Shown: piece after piece, positions 28,754-36,120 of the stretch
How positions within the stretch are numbered: position 1 is the first letter of the stretch
Layout: every line of letters starts with the position of its first letter
NCBI GenBank assembly: GCA_905182435.1
Contig: CAJJBN010000009.1
Location: 1-36,120 of the forward strand
DNA: 36,120 nucleotides
Direction: 5' to 3'
DNA from: Opitutaceae bacterium BACL24 MAG-120322-bin51
GTDB taxonomy: Bacteria; Verrucomicrobiota; Verrucomicrobiia; Opitutales; Coraliomargaritaceae
Notes under the pieces: model-generated
The model's database searches: none
Told to the model about the DNA's origin: nothing
The model's input: the letters and a program-made list of their open reading frames with translations, nothing else
Position numbers and translations under genes: made by a program

Positions 28754-29446
28754 ATGATTTCCTTTAGAGCCTTTGAAAGTAATTTAAAACAGGTGAAAAC
28801 TCGTATTAACACCGCCTGTGTCGGTGTGGGCCGCGCGGTCGACAGCGTCCAACTGCTACCCGTCACCAAAAACCATCCGTTGGATGCGGTGCTGTATGCA
28901 GTTCGTGCTGGCTTGACGGCAGTGGGCGAGAACCGTGTGCAAGAAGCGAGCCAGAAGCATGCACAATATCCGGGCGAGGTGCGTTGGGAGTTAATCGGTC
29001 ATTTACAGTCGAATAAGGCGAAAGACGCCGTGGCGATGTTTGATCGAGTGCAGTCGGTGGATTCACTGAAGTTGTTAAATCGCCTCAATCGCTGTGCCGC
29101 GCAGGCGGAAAAAAAGCTCTCCATTCTGCTGCAATGCAATACCGGTGCCGATCCCAACAAGCACGGTTTCAGGGTCGGCGAGATGGAGGCGGCGCTGGAG
29201 GCAGCCGTTGCAGCCGAGTCTTTACAAGTCGACGGCTTGATGACGATTGCGCCGCTCGACGATGATCTTGATGTGGCCAAGGCAGCGTTCGAGGGCTTGC
29301 GTGATCTGCGCGATCGGCTGTCGGGTGAGTATAAGCTGCCGTTGACTGAGCTCTCGATGGGCATGACTGGTGACCTGGAAGTGGCGATTGCCGCGGGTTC
29401 GACGCAGATTCGTGTCGGTACTGCGCTGTATGGTAAAGAGAGCTGA
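28754..29446 (+). CDS. YggS/PLPBP family pyridoxal phosphate homeostasis protein
   Basis: A 230-residue PLP-binding TIM-barrel protein that helps control free PLP and amino-acid balance. PLP is bound by Lys39 in LLPVTKNHPLDAV. Other blocks are VGENRVQEASQK, WELIGHLQSNKAKDAV, the GADPNKHGF motif, and the C-terminal LSMGMTGDLEVAIAAGSTQIRVGTALYG phosphate site. It has no catalytic activity in characterised members. Its stop lies inside two copies of a 14-bp repeat (29438-29465), which sets the last residues E-S. Divergent from the LysR-family gene. Confidence 0.92.
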   Translation: MISFRAFESNLKQVKTRINTACVGVGRAVDSVQLLPVTKNHPLDAVLYAVRAGLTAVGENRVQEASQKHAQYPGEVRWELIGHLQSNKAKDAVAMFDRVQSVDSLKLLNRLNRCAAQAEKKLSILLQCNTGADPNKHGFRVGEMEAALEAAVAAESLQVDGLMTIAPLDDDLDVAKAAFEGLRDLRDRLSGEYKLPLTELSMGMTGDLEVAIAAGSTQIRVGTALYGKES

Positions 29447-29470
29447 GACTTGAGAGCTGAGACTTGAGGG
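29438..29470. repeat. 14-bp GA-rich tandem repeat over the yggS stop
   Basis: Two exact copies of GAGAGCTGAGACTT (29438-29451 and 29452-29465) plus a partial third copy. The TGA in the first copy is the stop codon of the YggS-type gene (29444-29446). The unit belongs to the GA-rich family found in the U32, mutY and permease genes. Confidence 0.75.
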
Positions 29471-29747
29471 TGAGAGTGAGAAGTGCTCGGTCAAAAATCC
29501 CCGATCGCACGATCGAGGCCAGCTACGCAATCGATCGTGGTATCCGTCGTCACAGTCTGTTGCGAAACCCATTATTTTGCCACAATCACGCGGTGCGGTT
29601 TGATTACAGGAATCGGGAGTTTGTGCAACAGTCTGGTCAGCGGTGATTTTTGTGCCCCAAAATATTTTCCGGTCTTGCCGATGGAATCGGCTCGTAACTA
29701 TTTGAGATACTGACTTAAGTATATACTCTCATCGTTATAACAACGCA
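29447..29747. other. Intergenic region between yggS-type gene and aroE
   Basis: 301 bases. The first part carries the end of the GA-rich repeat. A plus-strand open frame from 29483 to 29713 (76 codons) gives no recognisable protein and is not called. Near 29720 the sequence is AT-rich (TTAAGTATATACT) and may hold the aroE promoter, but no well-spaced -35/-10 pair is seen. No strong hairpin is present. Confidence 0.35.
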
Positions 29748-30671
29748 GTGAATACCGAAAAAACTTATACCCTTAGGGATCTCGAAACGACCGAATTTAG
29801 CGGCACTCCGCTGGCTGTGATCGGCCATCCGATTCAGCATTCAGTCAGCCCGGCCATGCACAATGCCGCGTTGGCAAAGTTGAGAGAGACAGACTCGCGT
29901 TTCATTGATTGGGCCTACTATCGCTTCGATATTGCGCCTGAGGATTTCGCGCAGGCATTAGCGTTGTTTCATAAGCGGTGCTTTTTGGGATTGAATCTGA
30001 CGATCCCGCACAAGGTGCAGGCGCTGGATTTGATTCAAGGCATCTCGCCTGATGCACAAAGTATGGGGGCGGTGAATACACTCGTTTGGGATGAACTCGG
30101 TTATGATGGCTTTAATACCGACGGCTATGGCTTGTCGCGTGGGCTGGAGTTGGATCTGGGTGTGCCGCTGAAAGATGCCAATGTGATTTTGCTCGGTTCT
30201 GGTGGCGCGGCACGAGCCGCTGCGGTGCAGTGTATGCTTTCCGACTGTGCGCAGTTGTATGTCGGTAATCGTACGCCCGAGCGGTTACAGGATCTGCTGG
30301 CAGTGCTCGGCGGAGTATCGGGCAGCACGCCGACACGGACGTTTGCCTTAAATAATTTGCCGCAAGACTTGCCGGAGTGTGGCGTGGTGGTCAATGCGAC
30401 ATCTCTGGGCCTGCAAACTAGCGATCCCGCACCGATCGACGTGGCGCGACTGCCTGTCGGTTGGAAAGTCTATGATATGATTTATAATCCAACCAAGACT
30501 GCGTTGCTAGAGCAATCCAGTGCGCGCGCGCTGCCGATTGCAAATGGGCTATCCATGCTCGTCCATCAAGGTGCGCGCTCACTTGAACTTTGGACGCACA
30601 GTAAAGTTGATGCCGATGCGATGATGAATGCAGCCTGTCATTCTTTGAAACTTCCGCTTCGCCATGATTGA
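29748..30671 (+). CDS. aroE: Shikimate dehydrogenase
   Basis: A 307-residue NADP-dependent enzyme that reduces 3-dehydroshikimate in the aromatic amino acid pathway. Key blocks: HPIQHSVSPAMHNAAL (substrate), NLTIPHKVQALD with catalytic Lys89, GAVNTLVW, GFNTDGYGL with catalytic Asp125, the Rossmann loop LGSGGAARAAAV, NRTPER for NADP, VVNATSLGLQ and NGLSMLVHQGARSLELWT. The start is GTG at 29748. The stop overlaps the prepilin peptidase start by eight bases (ATGATTGA), so the two are translationally coupled. Confidence 0.94.
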   Translation: MNTEKTYTLRDLETTEFSGTPLAVIGHPIQHSVSPAMHNAALAKLRETDSRFIDWAYYRFDIAPEDFAQALALFHKRCFLGLNLTIPHKVQALDLIQGISPDAQSMGAVNTLVWDELGYDGFNTDGYGLSRGLELDLGVPLKDANVILLGSGGAARAAAVQCMLSDCAQLYVGNRTPERLQDLLAVLGGVSGSTPTRTFALNNLPQDLPECGVVVNATSLGLQTSDPAPIDVARLPVGWKVYDMIYNPTKTALLEQSSARALPIANGLSMLVHQGARSLELWTHSKVDADAMMNAACHSLKLPLRHD

Positions 30672-31585
30672 AAATTTTACATATATTAACGCCGACTTCC
30701 CTTGGTTCTTCGCGGTCTTTAGCTTCATTTTTGGAGCGACTGTCGGTAGTTTTTTAAACGTCTGTATTTATCGTATCCCTGCGGAACGTTCCGTGGTCTT
30801 TCCCGGCTCGACCTGTGCCTGCGGGAAGCCAATTGCATGGTATAATAATATCCCGATTTTGACTTGGGTGTTTCTGCGTGGTCGCGCGAGTTGCTGTGGC
30901 GAGAAATTTAGCGCGCGCTATCCTGCGATCGAATTGCTCACAGCTGTGCTGTTTTATGCGTCATGGGTCATGCATCCCCCGGTTGTCGCGATGATCGGTT
31001 TCCTGTTCATTGCGTTTTTGATCTGTTCGACTTTTATCGATCTGGATCATATGATTATTCCGGATCGTTTCTCCATCGGTGGCATGCTGATTGGTGTGCT
31101 GCTGTCGATTTTATTTCCGTCATTGCAAGGCGTTGAGGGCCAACCGATCATCGCGAATATCGAGTCTGGCGTGCACTCAATCATTGGTGCGCTGATTGGT
31201 GCCGGGCTAGTGTATTGGATCGCGGTACTCGGCGAGATCGTGTTTCGCAAGCCAGCAATGGGGGAGGGCGATGTCAAATTTGTCGGCTTCATTGGCGCAT
31301 TCTGTGGTTGGCAGGGCGCGGTTTTTGCCATGTTTGGCGGCGCCTTTATCGGCACGCTCATTTTGCTGCCAGTCTTGCTGCTGGGGCGCATCTTCGGCTG
31401 GAAGCAGCGCGGGGGCACGAGTGGAAGCGAGGCCGCGGAAGAGGAGTGACGAGCCTGTCGCGTTTGGTTCGCAGGTGCCCTTCGGCCCGATGCTGGCAGT
31501 CGGTGGCTTGGTTTATTTTCTCGGCTTTGACCGTTATGTGGATGCCTACTTTGCAGATTTCGTGGTCTCTTTCTTTGGCCAGTAA
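30664..31585 (+). CDS. Prepilin peptidase (A24 family), one frameshift near its 3' end
   Basis: Type IV prepilin leader peptidase and N-methyltransferase in the inner membrane. The sequence has multiple hydrophobic segments, the N-terminal domain block VGSFLNVCIYRIPAERS, paired cysteine motifs (CACGKPIAWYNNIPILTW and CCGEKFSARYPAIELLTA), and the aspartate motifs FIDLDHMIIPD and GEGDVKFVG. The continuous frame stops at 31449, just before the last helix. In another frame VAFGSQVPFGPMLAVGGLVYFLG follows and ends at 31585, restoring the expected C-terminus. One extra base at about 31440-31447 explains this. Overlaps aroE; no other pilin or type II secretion genes are in the window. Confidence 0.88.
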
Positions 31586-31661
31586 ACGGATTTTTAAACA
31601 TCTGAATCGCTGGTGACTTGCATTACGACAAACTGGATCCGAACAGTTCCTTATCGTCAGC

Positions 31662-32473
31662 ATGGCGTATTGCATGACTTGGGAGCTGGCGGGCACGCGG
31701 GCGATCGGCGCATTGGTCGGGATATCCATGCATTTGTCTGCTGGTGAGAACGCCTTGGGTGAAATGCAACGTTGGACCATTGAGCTGTATGAGGAAGGCC
31801 CGCCAACGGCACAAGAGGAGCGCTCGATTCGTGCGCGGATCGATGCCTACTTGCTGCAACCACGCGACGTCGCTTACTTCGGTAGTGGCATTCTCAAGCT
31901 CCTACCTGAAGGCCTGCGAGAGGCCGCTGCGACACATAGTCTCGATGCATGGCTTAGCCATGCCCTCCACTGAGTTCGGCACACTGAAGTCATGGGTGAT
32001 GGGTTGGAAAACCGCTCAATATCATGCCCCACAAGTGCGAGCCTTGCCACTCGCCGAGCGTGAGCAAGATTTTAGCCGCTTTTTAGAACAGCCTTATTTT
32101 GTCGAGAGCTTTCGCCGGTTCTGGCGTGTCGCTCCGAAGCGGCGTACGTAATCGCCGCACGCGTGTGTTAGTCTGTATTGGTGCGGCCTTGAGTCAGATG
32201 GTGCGCGTCGATGAGGCAGCCGATTTAGATCTTTGGGCCGAGCGATTGACCGCGTCGTGCCACTTTACATCACAGACTAAGGATGACCTTCGTTCGTTGA
32301 TCGATGAGATGTGCGCCATCTCTTATGACGTTCCGGAGTTAGCCTATCGGCTGTTCGTCGATGCTCGCGAAATTGATCAACAAAATCTTCACGGTTTCAT
32401 CCGCTGTTATCGTGATCAACTCTCGGCATTGGCGCCAGAGCTTGCCCGTAGTATGCAATTTGGCTCTGCCTAG
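31662..32473 (+). pseudogene. Unrecognised protein, broken into three frames
   Basis: About 265 residues of protein-like sequence spread over three frames. Frame one starts MAYCMTWELAGTRAIGALVG and ends near LREAAATHSLDAWL (31973). Frame two continues FGTLKSWVMGWKTAQYHAPQ to FRRFWRV (about 32135). Frame three gives VLVCIGAALSQMVRVDEAAD and ends IRCYRDQLSALAPELARSMQFGSA. Shifts lie near 31960 and 32125-32155. It is helical and rich in charged residues, without a clear signal peptide or membrane segment. No family is recognised. It converges on the ClC gene with 18 bases between stops. Confidence 0.45.
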
Positions 32474-32491
32474 TCGGTTGCGCCGCTCTGG

Positions 32492-34270
32492 CTAGCGATC
32501 GATGGTTTCTTCGATCGCATTTTGCTGACGGGCGATATCGTGCAGTGTGACGATGCCCAGCAGCTTGGTTGGATCGTTACGGCTGACGATCGGAGCTTGC
32601 AGCACGTCTTTAATGACCAGTGTATTGGCTGCATCGCGAATGGAACTGTCTGGATAGATTTCGATGACCTTGTGCCCTTCGATCCATTGGCTGATCAGTT
32701 GTTCGTCATTCGCGGCGCCATTTCCTGCAGCTCGTGGTGCGTGATCACGCCGAGCAGTTCTTGTGAGTTGAGTTCTGCGACGACGGGGTAGCCGTGGTGC
32801 TTGTGGCCGCCTAGCTTTGATGTCGCTCTAGGTTTTCCTTGCGTCGAGAGTCCCGATCACGGTGCGGGAGTCGTGCGTCATGATCGTGCTGACGGGAAGA
32901 TTGCGCCAATCCTGCTCGCCACGATACGCTGGAAGCTTTTTGAGGCTAATGCCGTCTTGTAGGAGCAGTGCGTCGTAAATCGGGATGGGGCTTAGCTTGG
33001 CAGAGATAACGTGAGCCAAGAAGTTGCCGATCATCAAAGGCAGAATTAGCGAATAATTGGCGGTCATCTCAAAAATGATAATGACGGAGGTCAGTGGGCA
33101 ACGAATCACCGCAGCAAAAAAGGCACCGGTGCCAAGTAGGGCTGCGCCAGCGCCACAGAGGGTTCGGCGCCAAAGCGCACTAGCACGACTCCAAATAAAC
33201 CGCCGATCATACTGCCGATGAAGATGACGGGCGCGAAAATACCACCGCTACTGCCAGATGCGTAGCATACGGTTGTCGCCACCAACTTGCCGACCAATAA
33301 TAGCAGAATGACTGTCCAGGTTAGATTGCCATTTAGAGCAGCGTTGAGATCCGTATAGCCGATACTAAAGACGCCGAGGTTACCGCCACTGAAGTGATAC
33401 ACCGTGACTCCCATCAGGCCGACGCTTAGGCCGCCGAGTGCCGGCTTTGCCCAATTCGGTATGGTCTGCCATTGTTTGAAATGAGCGCGTAACTTGAGTA
33501 GGCGATTGTGTAAATAAGTGGCCTATCAAGCCAGCAGTCGGCCCCATCACCAAGCAGATGAGCATCCACCACGAGGTGTGGAAGAAGGTGGTGTCGGCTT
33601 GCAGGGCGGCATGTTCGCCGAGCAAAGTACGTTCGACGACCGCGGCAACCACCACGGCAATGAGGATGCCCCCCAGCGCTTTACTACTGAAATTGTCGAG
33701 CAGCTCTTCAAACACAAACGTGATGGCTGCGATCGGCGCGTTGAACGCTGCCGAGATACCCGCGCCCATACCGACCGGAATCATCGCTTGTACGCGCAGC
33801 TTGCCCAAGCCGAAGACTCGACCTAACTTCGAAGACACCGCACTACAGATGTGCACCGTCGGTCCTTCTCGACCTAGGCTATTACCGAAGGCCACCGAGA
33901 TCGTGCCGATGATGAAGCGCCAAAACGCTTCCGAGGTCTTGATTACGCCGAAATTTTGGTAATAGGCCGCTTTGGTCTGTGGGATCCCCGAGCCACTGGC
34001 AGTGGGGGAGACATGGTGAATCATCAGGCCGACAATCAGACCTGCCAATGCCGGCGAGAGCACCATGGCGGGTAGCGCCCAGATGCCCAGACCTTGGTAA
34101 AAATGAAACAGCGCCTCGAAAATTCCGGTAATTGCCAAGTGGAAGCTCACCCCGACGAGCCCGCAGAGCACGCCTGCACAGATGCACAGCATTAGAAAAC
34201 GCTGAGTGTCATCAAAGCGTCCTCGCATCCAGTTCGGCAAATTATTCAGGCTAAAACGTTCTTTCGGCAT
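32492..34270 (-). pseudogene. ClC-family chloride channel/transporter with CBS domains, multiple frameshifts
   Basis: Reconstructed protein of about 590 residues. The ClC core shows SGSGIPQTKAAYY (filter), GREGPTVHICSAVSSKLG with the gating Glu, GISAAFNAPIAAITFVFEELL, then in a second frame [20 protein letters not shown] and in a third [20 protein letters not shown]. Two CBS-like repeats follow: [15 protein letters not shown]...KHHGYPVVAELNSQELLGVITHHEL and VIEIYPDSSIRDAANTLVIK to LGIVTLHDIARQQNAIEETIDR. Breaks are at about 33505-33510, 33161, 32834, 32815 and 32715. The start MPKERFSLNNLPNW at 34270 is intact. Five breaks in one gene may mean poor sequence quality or a true pseudogene. Confidence 0.8.
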
Positions 34271-34419
34271 CTCCTAGACAGTCAAAAAGAAAAGCTGTCG
34301 AGGGGCTTCCTGACAGCGAGGTCTGGTATTGCAAAACTCTTTTGTGAATACACCGAAGAAATTTGAAAAAATTACTTGGCAAGCCGCAAAACACTCCTAC
34401 AGTCCCGAGCTTTCCCCTT

Positions 34420-34504
34420 GGTGAGATATGCAAGTGGCTAAAGCACGTAGACTGTAAATCTATTCTCTTTGAGTTCGCTGGTTCGAATCCGGCTCTCACC
34501 ACCA
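34420..34504 (+). tRNA. tRNA-Tyr (anticodon GTA)
   Basis: An 85-base type II tRNA. The acceptor stem GGTGAGA (34420-34426) pairs with TCTCACC (34494-34500), then discriminator A and encoded CCA (34502-34504). The anticodon loop CTGTAAA places GTA at 34454-34456. A 13-base variable arm and the TTCGAAT T-loop fit bacterial tRNA-Tyr. A strong terminator follows at 34513-34540. The 3' end is duplicated at 34644. Confidence 0.95.
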
Positions 34505-34512
34505 TTTTAAAA

Positions 34513-34540
34513 CCCCCGCTCTTCGGAGCGGGCCTTTTTT
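34513..34540 (+). terminator. Intrinsic terminator after tRNA-Tyr
   Basis: CCCGCTC-TTCG-GAGCGGG hairpin (34515-34532) with a UUCG-type tetraloop, followed by CC and six T residues. It begins nine bases after the tRNA. Confidence 0.88.
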
Positions 34541-34643
34541 ATGGTGTGAGCTGGATGAAGAACCAGCCGCTGGTTTGACGTAGCCGCTGCGGGCGGAGAA
34601 GGGGCGCGCTTTAGCGCGAGCCCGCAGGGCCGAACCAGTGACC

Positions 34644-34707
34644 AATCCGGCTCTCACCACCATTTTAAAACCCGCTCTTCGGAGCGGGTTTTTTTATGGT
34701 GAGAGCC
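34644..34707 (+). repeat. Duplicated tRNA-Tyr 3' end with second terminator, inside a long inverted repeat
   Basis: Bases 34644-34673 repeat 34486-34515 exactly over 30 bases, covering the T-arm 3' side, acceptor strand, CCA and the start of the terminator. The hairpin CCCGCTC-TTCG-GAGCGGG and seven T residues follow (34671-34695). An outer 11-bp stem (34649-34659 with 34697-34707) pairs the copied tRNA acceptor with an inverted copy of it, enclosing the terminator. No tRNA body precedes this copy. Confidence 0.8.
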
Positions 34708-34736
34708 TCGGGAGGGACGGCCTCCGCGCCGTCCGC
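34708..34736 (-). repeat. Hairpin repeat copy R1 (GGACGGC stem)
   Basis: A 29-base unit in inverted orientation relative to R2-R4. On the minus strand its stem is GGACGGC with GCCGTCC around the GCGGAG loop, followed by the shared CTCCCGA end. Relative to the other copies, both arms changed together, which preserves pairing. Confidence 0.75.
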
Positions 34737-34862
34737 TGAACCTTGCGTCCTTCCGCGCTGCTGACGAGGCAGAGCTCATCCCTTCCGTTAAGCTGATAGA
34801 TCCCCATCCTTTCCGAATTGACGAAGATCCGCAATCCACACTTAGTCAGTCGTTATTGCAGC
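34737..34862. other. Spacer between R1 and tRNA-Gly
   Basis: 126 bases without a recognisable gene or strong structure. Confidence 0.3.
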
Positions 34863-34934
34863 GCGGGTGTCGTATAACGGCTATTATGTGACCTTCCCAA
34901 GGTTGAGACGAGGGTTCGACTCCCTCCACCCGCA
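34863..34934 (+). tRNA. tRNA-Gly (anticodon CCC)
   Basis: A 72-base tRNA. Acceptor GCGGGTG (34863-34869) pairs with CACCCGC (34927-34933), discriminator A at 34934. The anticodon loop TTCCCAA gives CCC, closed by a weak GACC/GGTT-type stem. T-arm GAGGG-TTCGACT-CCCTC. CCA is not encoded; GCA follows the discriminator. The last 19 bases recur 31 bases downstream. Confidence 0.9.
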
Positions 34935-34947
34935 GCACGCTGTGCTA

Positions 34948-34966
34948 CGACTCCCTCCACCCGCAG
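34948..34966 (+). repeat. Duplicated tRNA-Gly 3' end
   Basis: CGACTCCCTCCACCCGCAG at 34917-34935 is repeated exactly here, 31 bases on. The intervening bases contain a small AGCACGCTGTGCT palindrome-like sequence. No tRNA body precedes the second copy. Confidence 0.8.
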
Positions 34967-34990
34967 GAAGCGGATTCCCAGTGCGGCAGT

Positions 34991-35019
34991 GCGGACGACG
35001 CGGAGGTCGTCCCTCCCGA
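34991..35019 (+). repeat. Hairpin repeat copy R2 (GGACGAC stem)
   Basis: A 29-base unit, identical to R3 and R4: GGACGAC, GCGGAG loop, GTCGTCC, then CCTCCCGA. A second small hairpin CGATGC-TTC-GCATCG overlaps its end. Confidence 0.85.
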
Positions 35020-35241
35020 TGCTTCGCATCGCAGCGCGTTTACGGATTGACTATCTTTTGGAGGTATATCGTCTTGATGTCCGCTGCTGGGGTGCGGGCA
35101 TCGGGACGATGCCCCGCCAATGTGTTCACCTGCCGGCCTGCGGTGCGATCGTAGCGACTGGCTTTACGCCAGGACGGATCGCCAGGACTGATCGCACCCA
35201 AGGGCATAATCGCGGGATAAACCCGCTCGCTACGTGGAAAT

Positions 35242-35270
35242 GCGGACGACGCGGAGGTCGTCCCTCCCGA
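35242..35270 (+). repeat. Hairpin repeat copy R3 (GGACGAC stem)
   Basis: Exact 29-base match to R2 and R4, same orientation. Flanks differ. Confidence 0.85.
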
Positions 35271-35357
35271 TGAAAGTGCAGGCCTCCGCGAGCGGAGACG
35301 CCACGGTTAGGAGACGGTGATGCGCTTGGCGGAGACGCCACGGTGTGCGGTTGCAGT

Positions 35358-35386
35358 GCGGACGACGCGGAGGTCGTCCCTCCCGA
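35358..35386 (+). repeat. Hairpin repeat copy R4 (GGACGAC stem)
   Basis: Exact 29-base match to R2 and R3, same orientation, about 85 bases before the DJ-1/PfpI gene start. Confidence 0.85.
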
Positions 35387-35470
35387 GGTGATACTCGGTT
35401 TCGATATATTCCGCCGCGGTATAAAGGTGTGCGGAATTGACAAATCTAGAGGATCGGCTTTGCGTCAATC

Positions 35471-36120
35471 ATGCATCTATTAAATGTTATTTTCGCCTTC
35501 TTTTTGGTCGTTTCAGCTTCAGCGGCTACTAAAGATAAGCAGATCTTGATCGTGGTGACGAACCACGGTGAAATGGGTGATACGGGAGCGCCGACAGGTT
35601 ATTTTTTATCCGAGGTATCTCATCCCTGGCATGTATTCACCGAAGCGGGCTATCGAGTCGACTTCGCCAGTCCGCTTGGTGGGTTTGCACCGATGGATCC
35701 TAAAAGCTTTGACTTGGAAGATCCAGTGAACCGGATATTTTGGGATACGCTGGCAGTTGTTGAATCGGTGACGAATACGTTGAACCTAGACGAAGTCGAT
35801 ACGGACAACTACAAAGCGATCTTTCTCGCGGGTGGACACGGGACCATGTGGGATTTTGCGCAATCGCGTAGCGTCGCTGAACGAGTCGCACAAATCTATC
35901 AGCAGGGTGGGATTGTTGGTGCGGTGTGTCATGGTCCAACAGCTTTACTAAATGTTAAACTGAGTGGCGGACGTCACTTACTAGACGGCAAGCGCGTGAC
36001 AGGCTTCACCAACGACGAAGAAGCCGCGGTTAAGCTGACTGAAATTGTGCCGTTTTTGCTCGAGTCTGAAATGCAGTCTAAAGGAGCGATCTTCGTAGCG
36101 GCAGAAAACTTTAAGCCTAA
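35471..36120 (+). CDS. Secreted DJ-1/PfpI family protein, 3' end outside the window
   Basis: The first 216 residues are present. A signal peptide (MHLLNVIFAFFLVVSASAA) is followed by KQILIVVTNHGEMGDTGAPTGYFLSEVSHP, typical of the Hsp31-like branch of the DJ-1/PfpI superfamily. The nucleophile elbow is GAVCHGPTALLN with Cys153, and AIFLAGGHGTMWDF supplies the glycine-rich loop. Family members include deglycases/glyoxalases and chaperones; the precise activity is not readable. The frame runs to the end of the window without a stop. The ATG at 35471 is the only start that gives the signal peptide. Confidence 0.87.
   Translation, partial: MHLLNVIFAFFLVVSASAATKDKQILIVVTNHGEMGDTGAPTGYFLSEVSHPWHVFTEAGYRVDFASPLGGFAPMDPKSFDLEDPVNRIFWDTLAVVESVTNTLNLDEVDTDNYKAIFLAGGHGTMWDFAQSRSVAERVAQIYQQGGIVGAVCHGPTALLNVKLSGGRHLLDGKRVTGFTNDEEAAVKLTEIVPFLLESEMQSKGAIFVAAENFKP

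Larger units (their letters stand above)
34967..35470. other. Repeat- and palindrome-dense noncoding block
   Basis: About 500 bases with no credible gene. It contains hairpin repeats R2-R4 and other small structures. A GGGCATC-GATGCCC stem lies at 35096-35114, CTGG-CTTTACG-CCAG near 35159-35173 inside a wider GGTGCGATC...GATCGCACC arrangement, and GCGGG-ATAAA-CCCGC at 35212-35226. A 16-base direct repeat GCGGAGACGCCACGGT occurs at 35292-35307 and 35329-35344. A TTGACA at 35437 precedes the next gene, without a matching -10. Confidence 0.6.

Noticed and set aside
29483..29713. Short gene between yggS and aroE
   Set aside because: The 76-codon translation is cysteine-rich and unlike any known family, with no ribosome binding site.
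34991..35386. CRISPR array
   Set aside because: The 29-base repeats R2-R4 are identical but irregularly spaced (222 and 87 bases between copies), a related copy is inverted, and no cas gene is present.
35126..35443. Minus-strand open frame of 105 codons in the repeat block
   Set aside because: It is made of translated hairpin repeats (R3 and R4), a common false gene call in such blocks.

Overview
The window looks like chromosomal DNA from a marine or saline member of the Verrucomicrobiota, probably class Opitutia (Puniceicoccales/Coraliomargarita-like). This is inferred from gene content: RNase HII and RNase HIII together, a secreted metalloprotease with a typical IEYAFGLDPTN-like C-terminus, a nickel superoxide dismutase, and protein linkers invaded by GA-rich CTGAGGGCTGAG-type repeats. 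No 16S rRNA gene or marker phylogeny is available here. There is no prophage, CRISPR array or transposase; most genes are ordinary housekeeping or envelope functions.

Layout. 0-7.8 kb: end of an HU/IHF-type protein, hisS, an ArsC/Spx-family gene, a large U32-family RlhA-like protein, a GxxExxY gene boxed between two near-identical palindromic repeats, mutY, rnhC. 7.8-13.7 kb: katG, then a multidomain secreted metzincin protease with two apparent frameshifts. 13.9-21.1 kb: rnhB and an MFS transporter; convergent hisN-like phosphatase, SulP transporter and lipase; then a DEDDh exonuclease and fmt. 21.2-23.9 kb: a metal cluster of SO_0444-type efflux permease, divergent DtxR/MntR-type regulator and NiSOD (sodN). 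23.9-28.7 kb: a small unknown protein, an M16 protease with a possible secreted tail gene, and a LysR regulator divergent from a YggS-type PLP protein. 29.7-34.3 kb: aroE and prepilin peptidase overlapping by 8 nt, an unknown broken gene, and a ClC channel with CBS domains. 34.4-36.1 kb: tRNA-Tyr and tRNA-Gly, each with a duplicated 3' end, a repeat-dense noncoding block, and the start of a secreted DJ-1/PfpI protein.

Themes. Oxidative stress and metal handling (KatG, NiSOD, DtxR-type regulator, Cu/Zn-type permease, MutY) and RNA-DNA hybrid removal (HII plus HIII) recur. The most unusual material is not protein-coding. It includes a hairpin repeat family whose stems vary by compensatory changes, the GxxExxY cassette, a GA-rich repeat family that has entered three protein linkers, and the duplicated tRNA ends.

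Caution: about 14 single-base frameshifts are visible in genes otherwise expected to be functional (protease, sodN, M16, prepilin peptidase, ClC, two unknowns). Their number suggests base-level sequence error as much as gene decay, so those coordinates are given as reconstructed spans.
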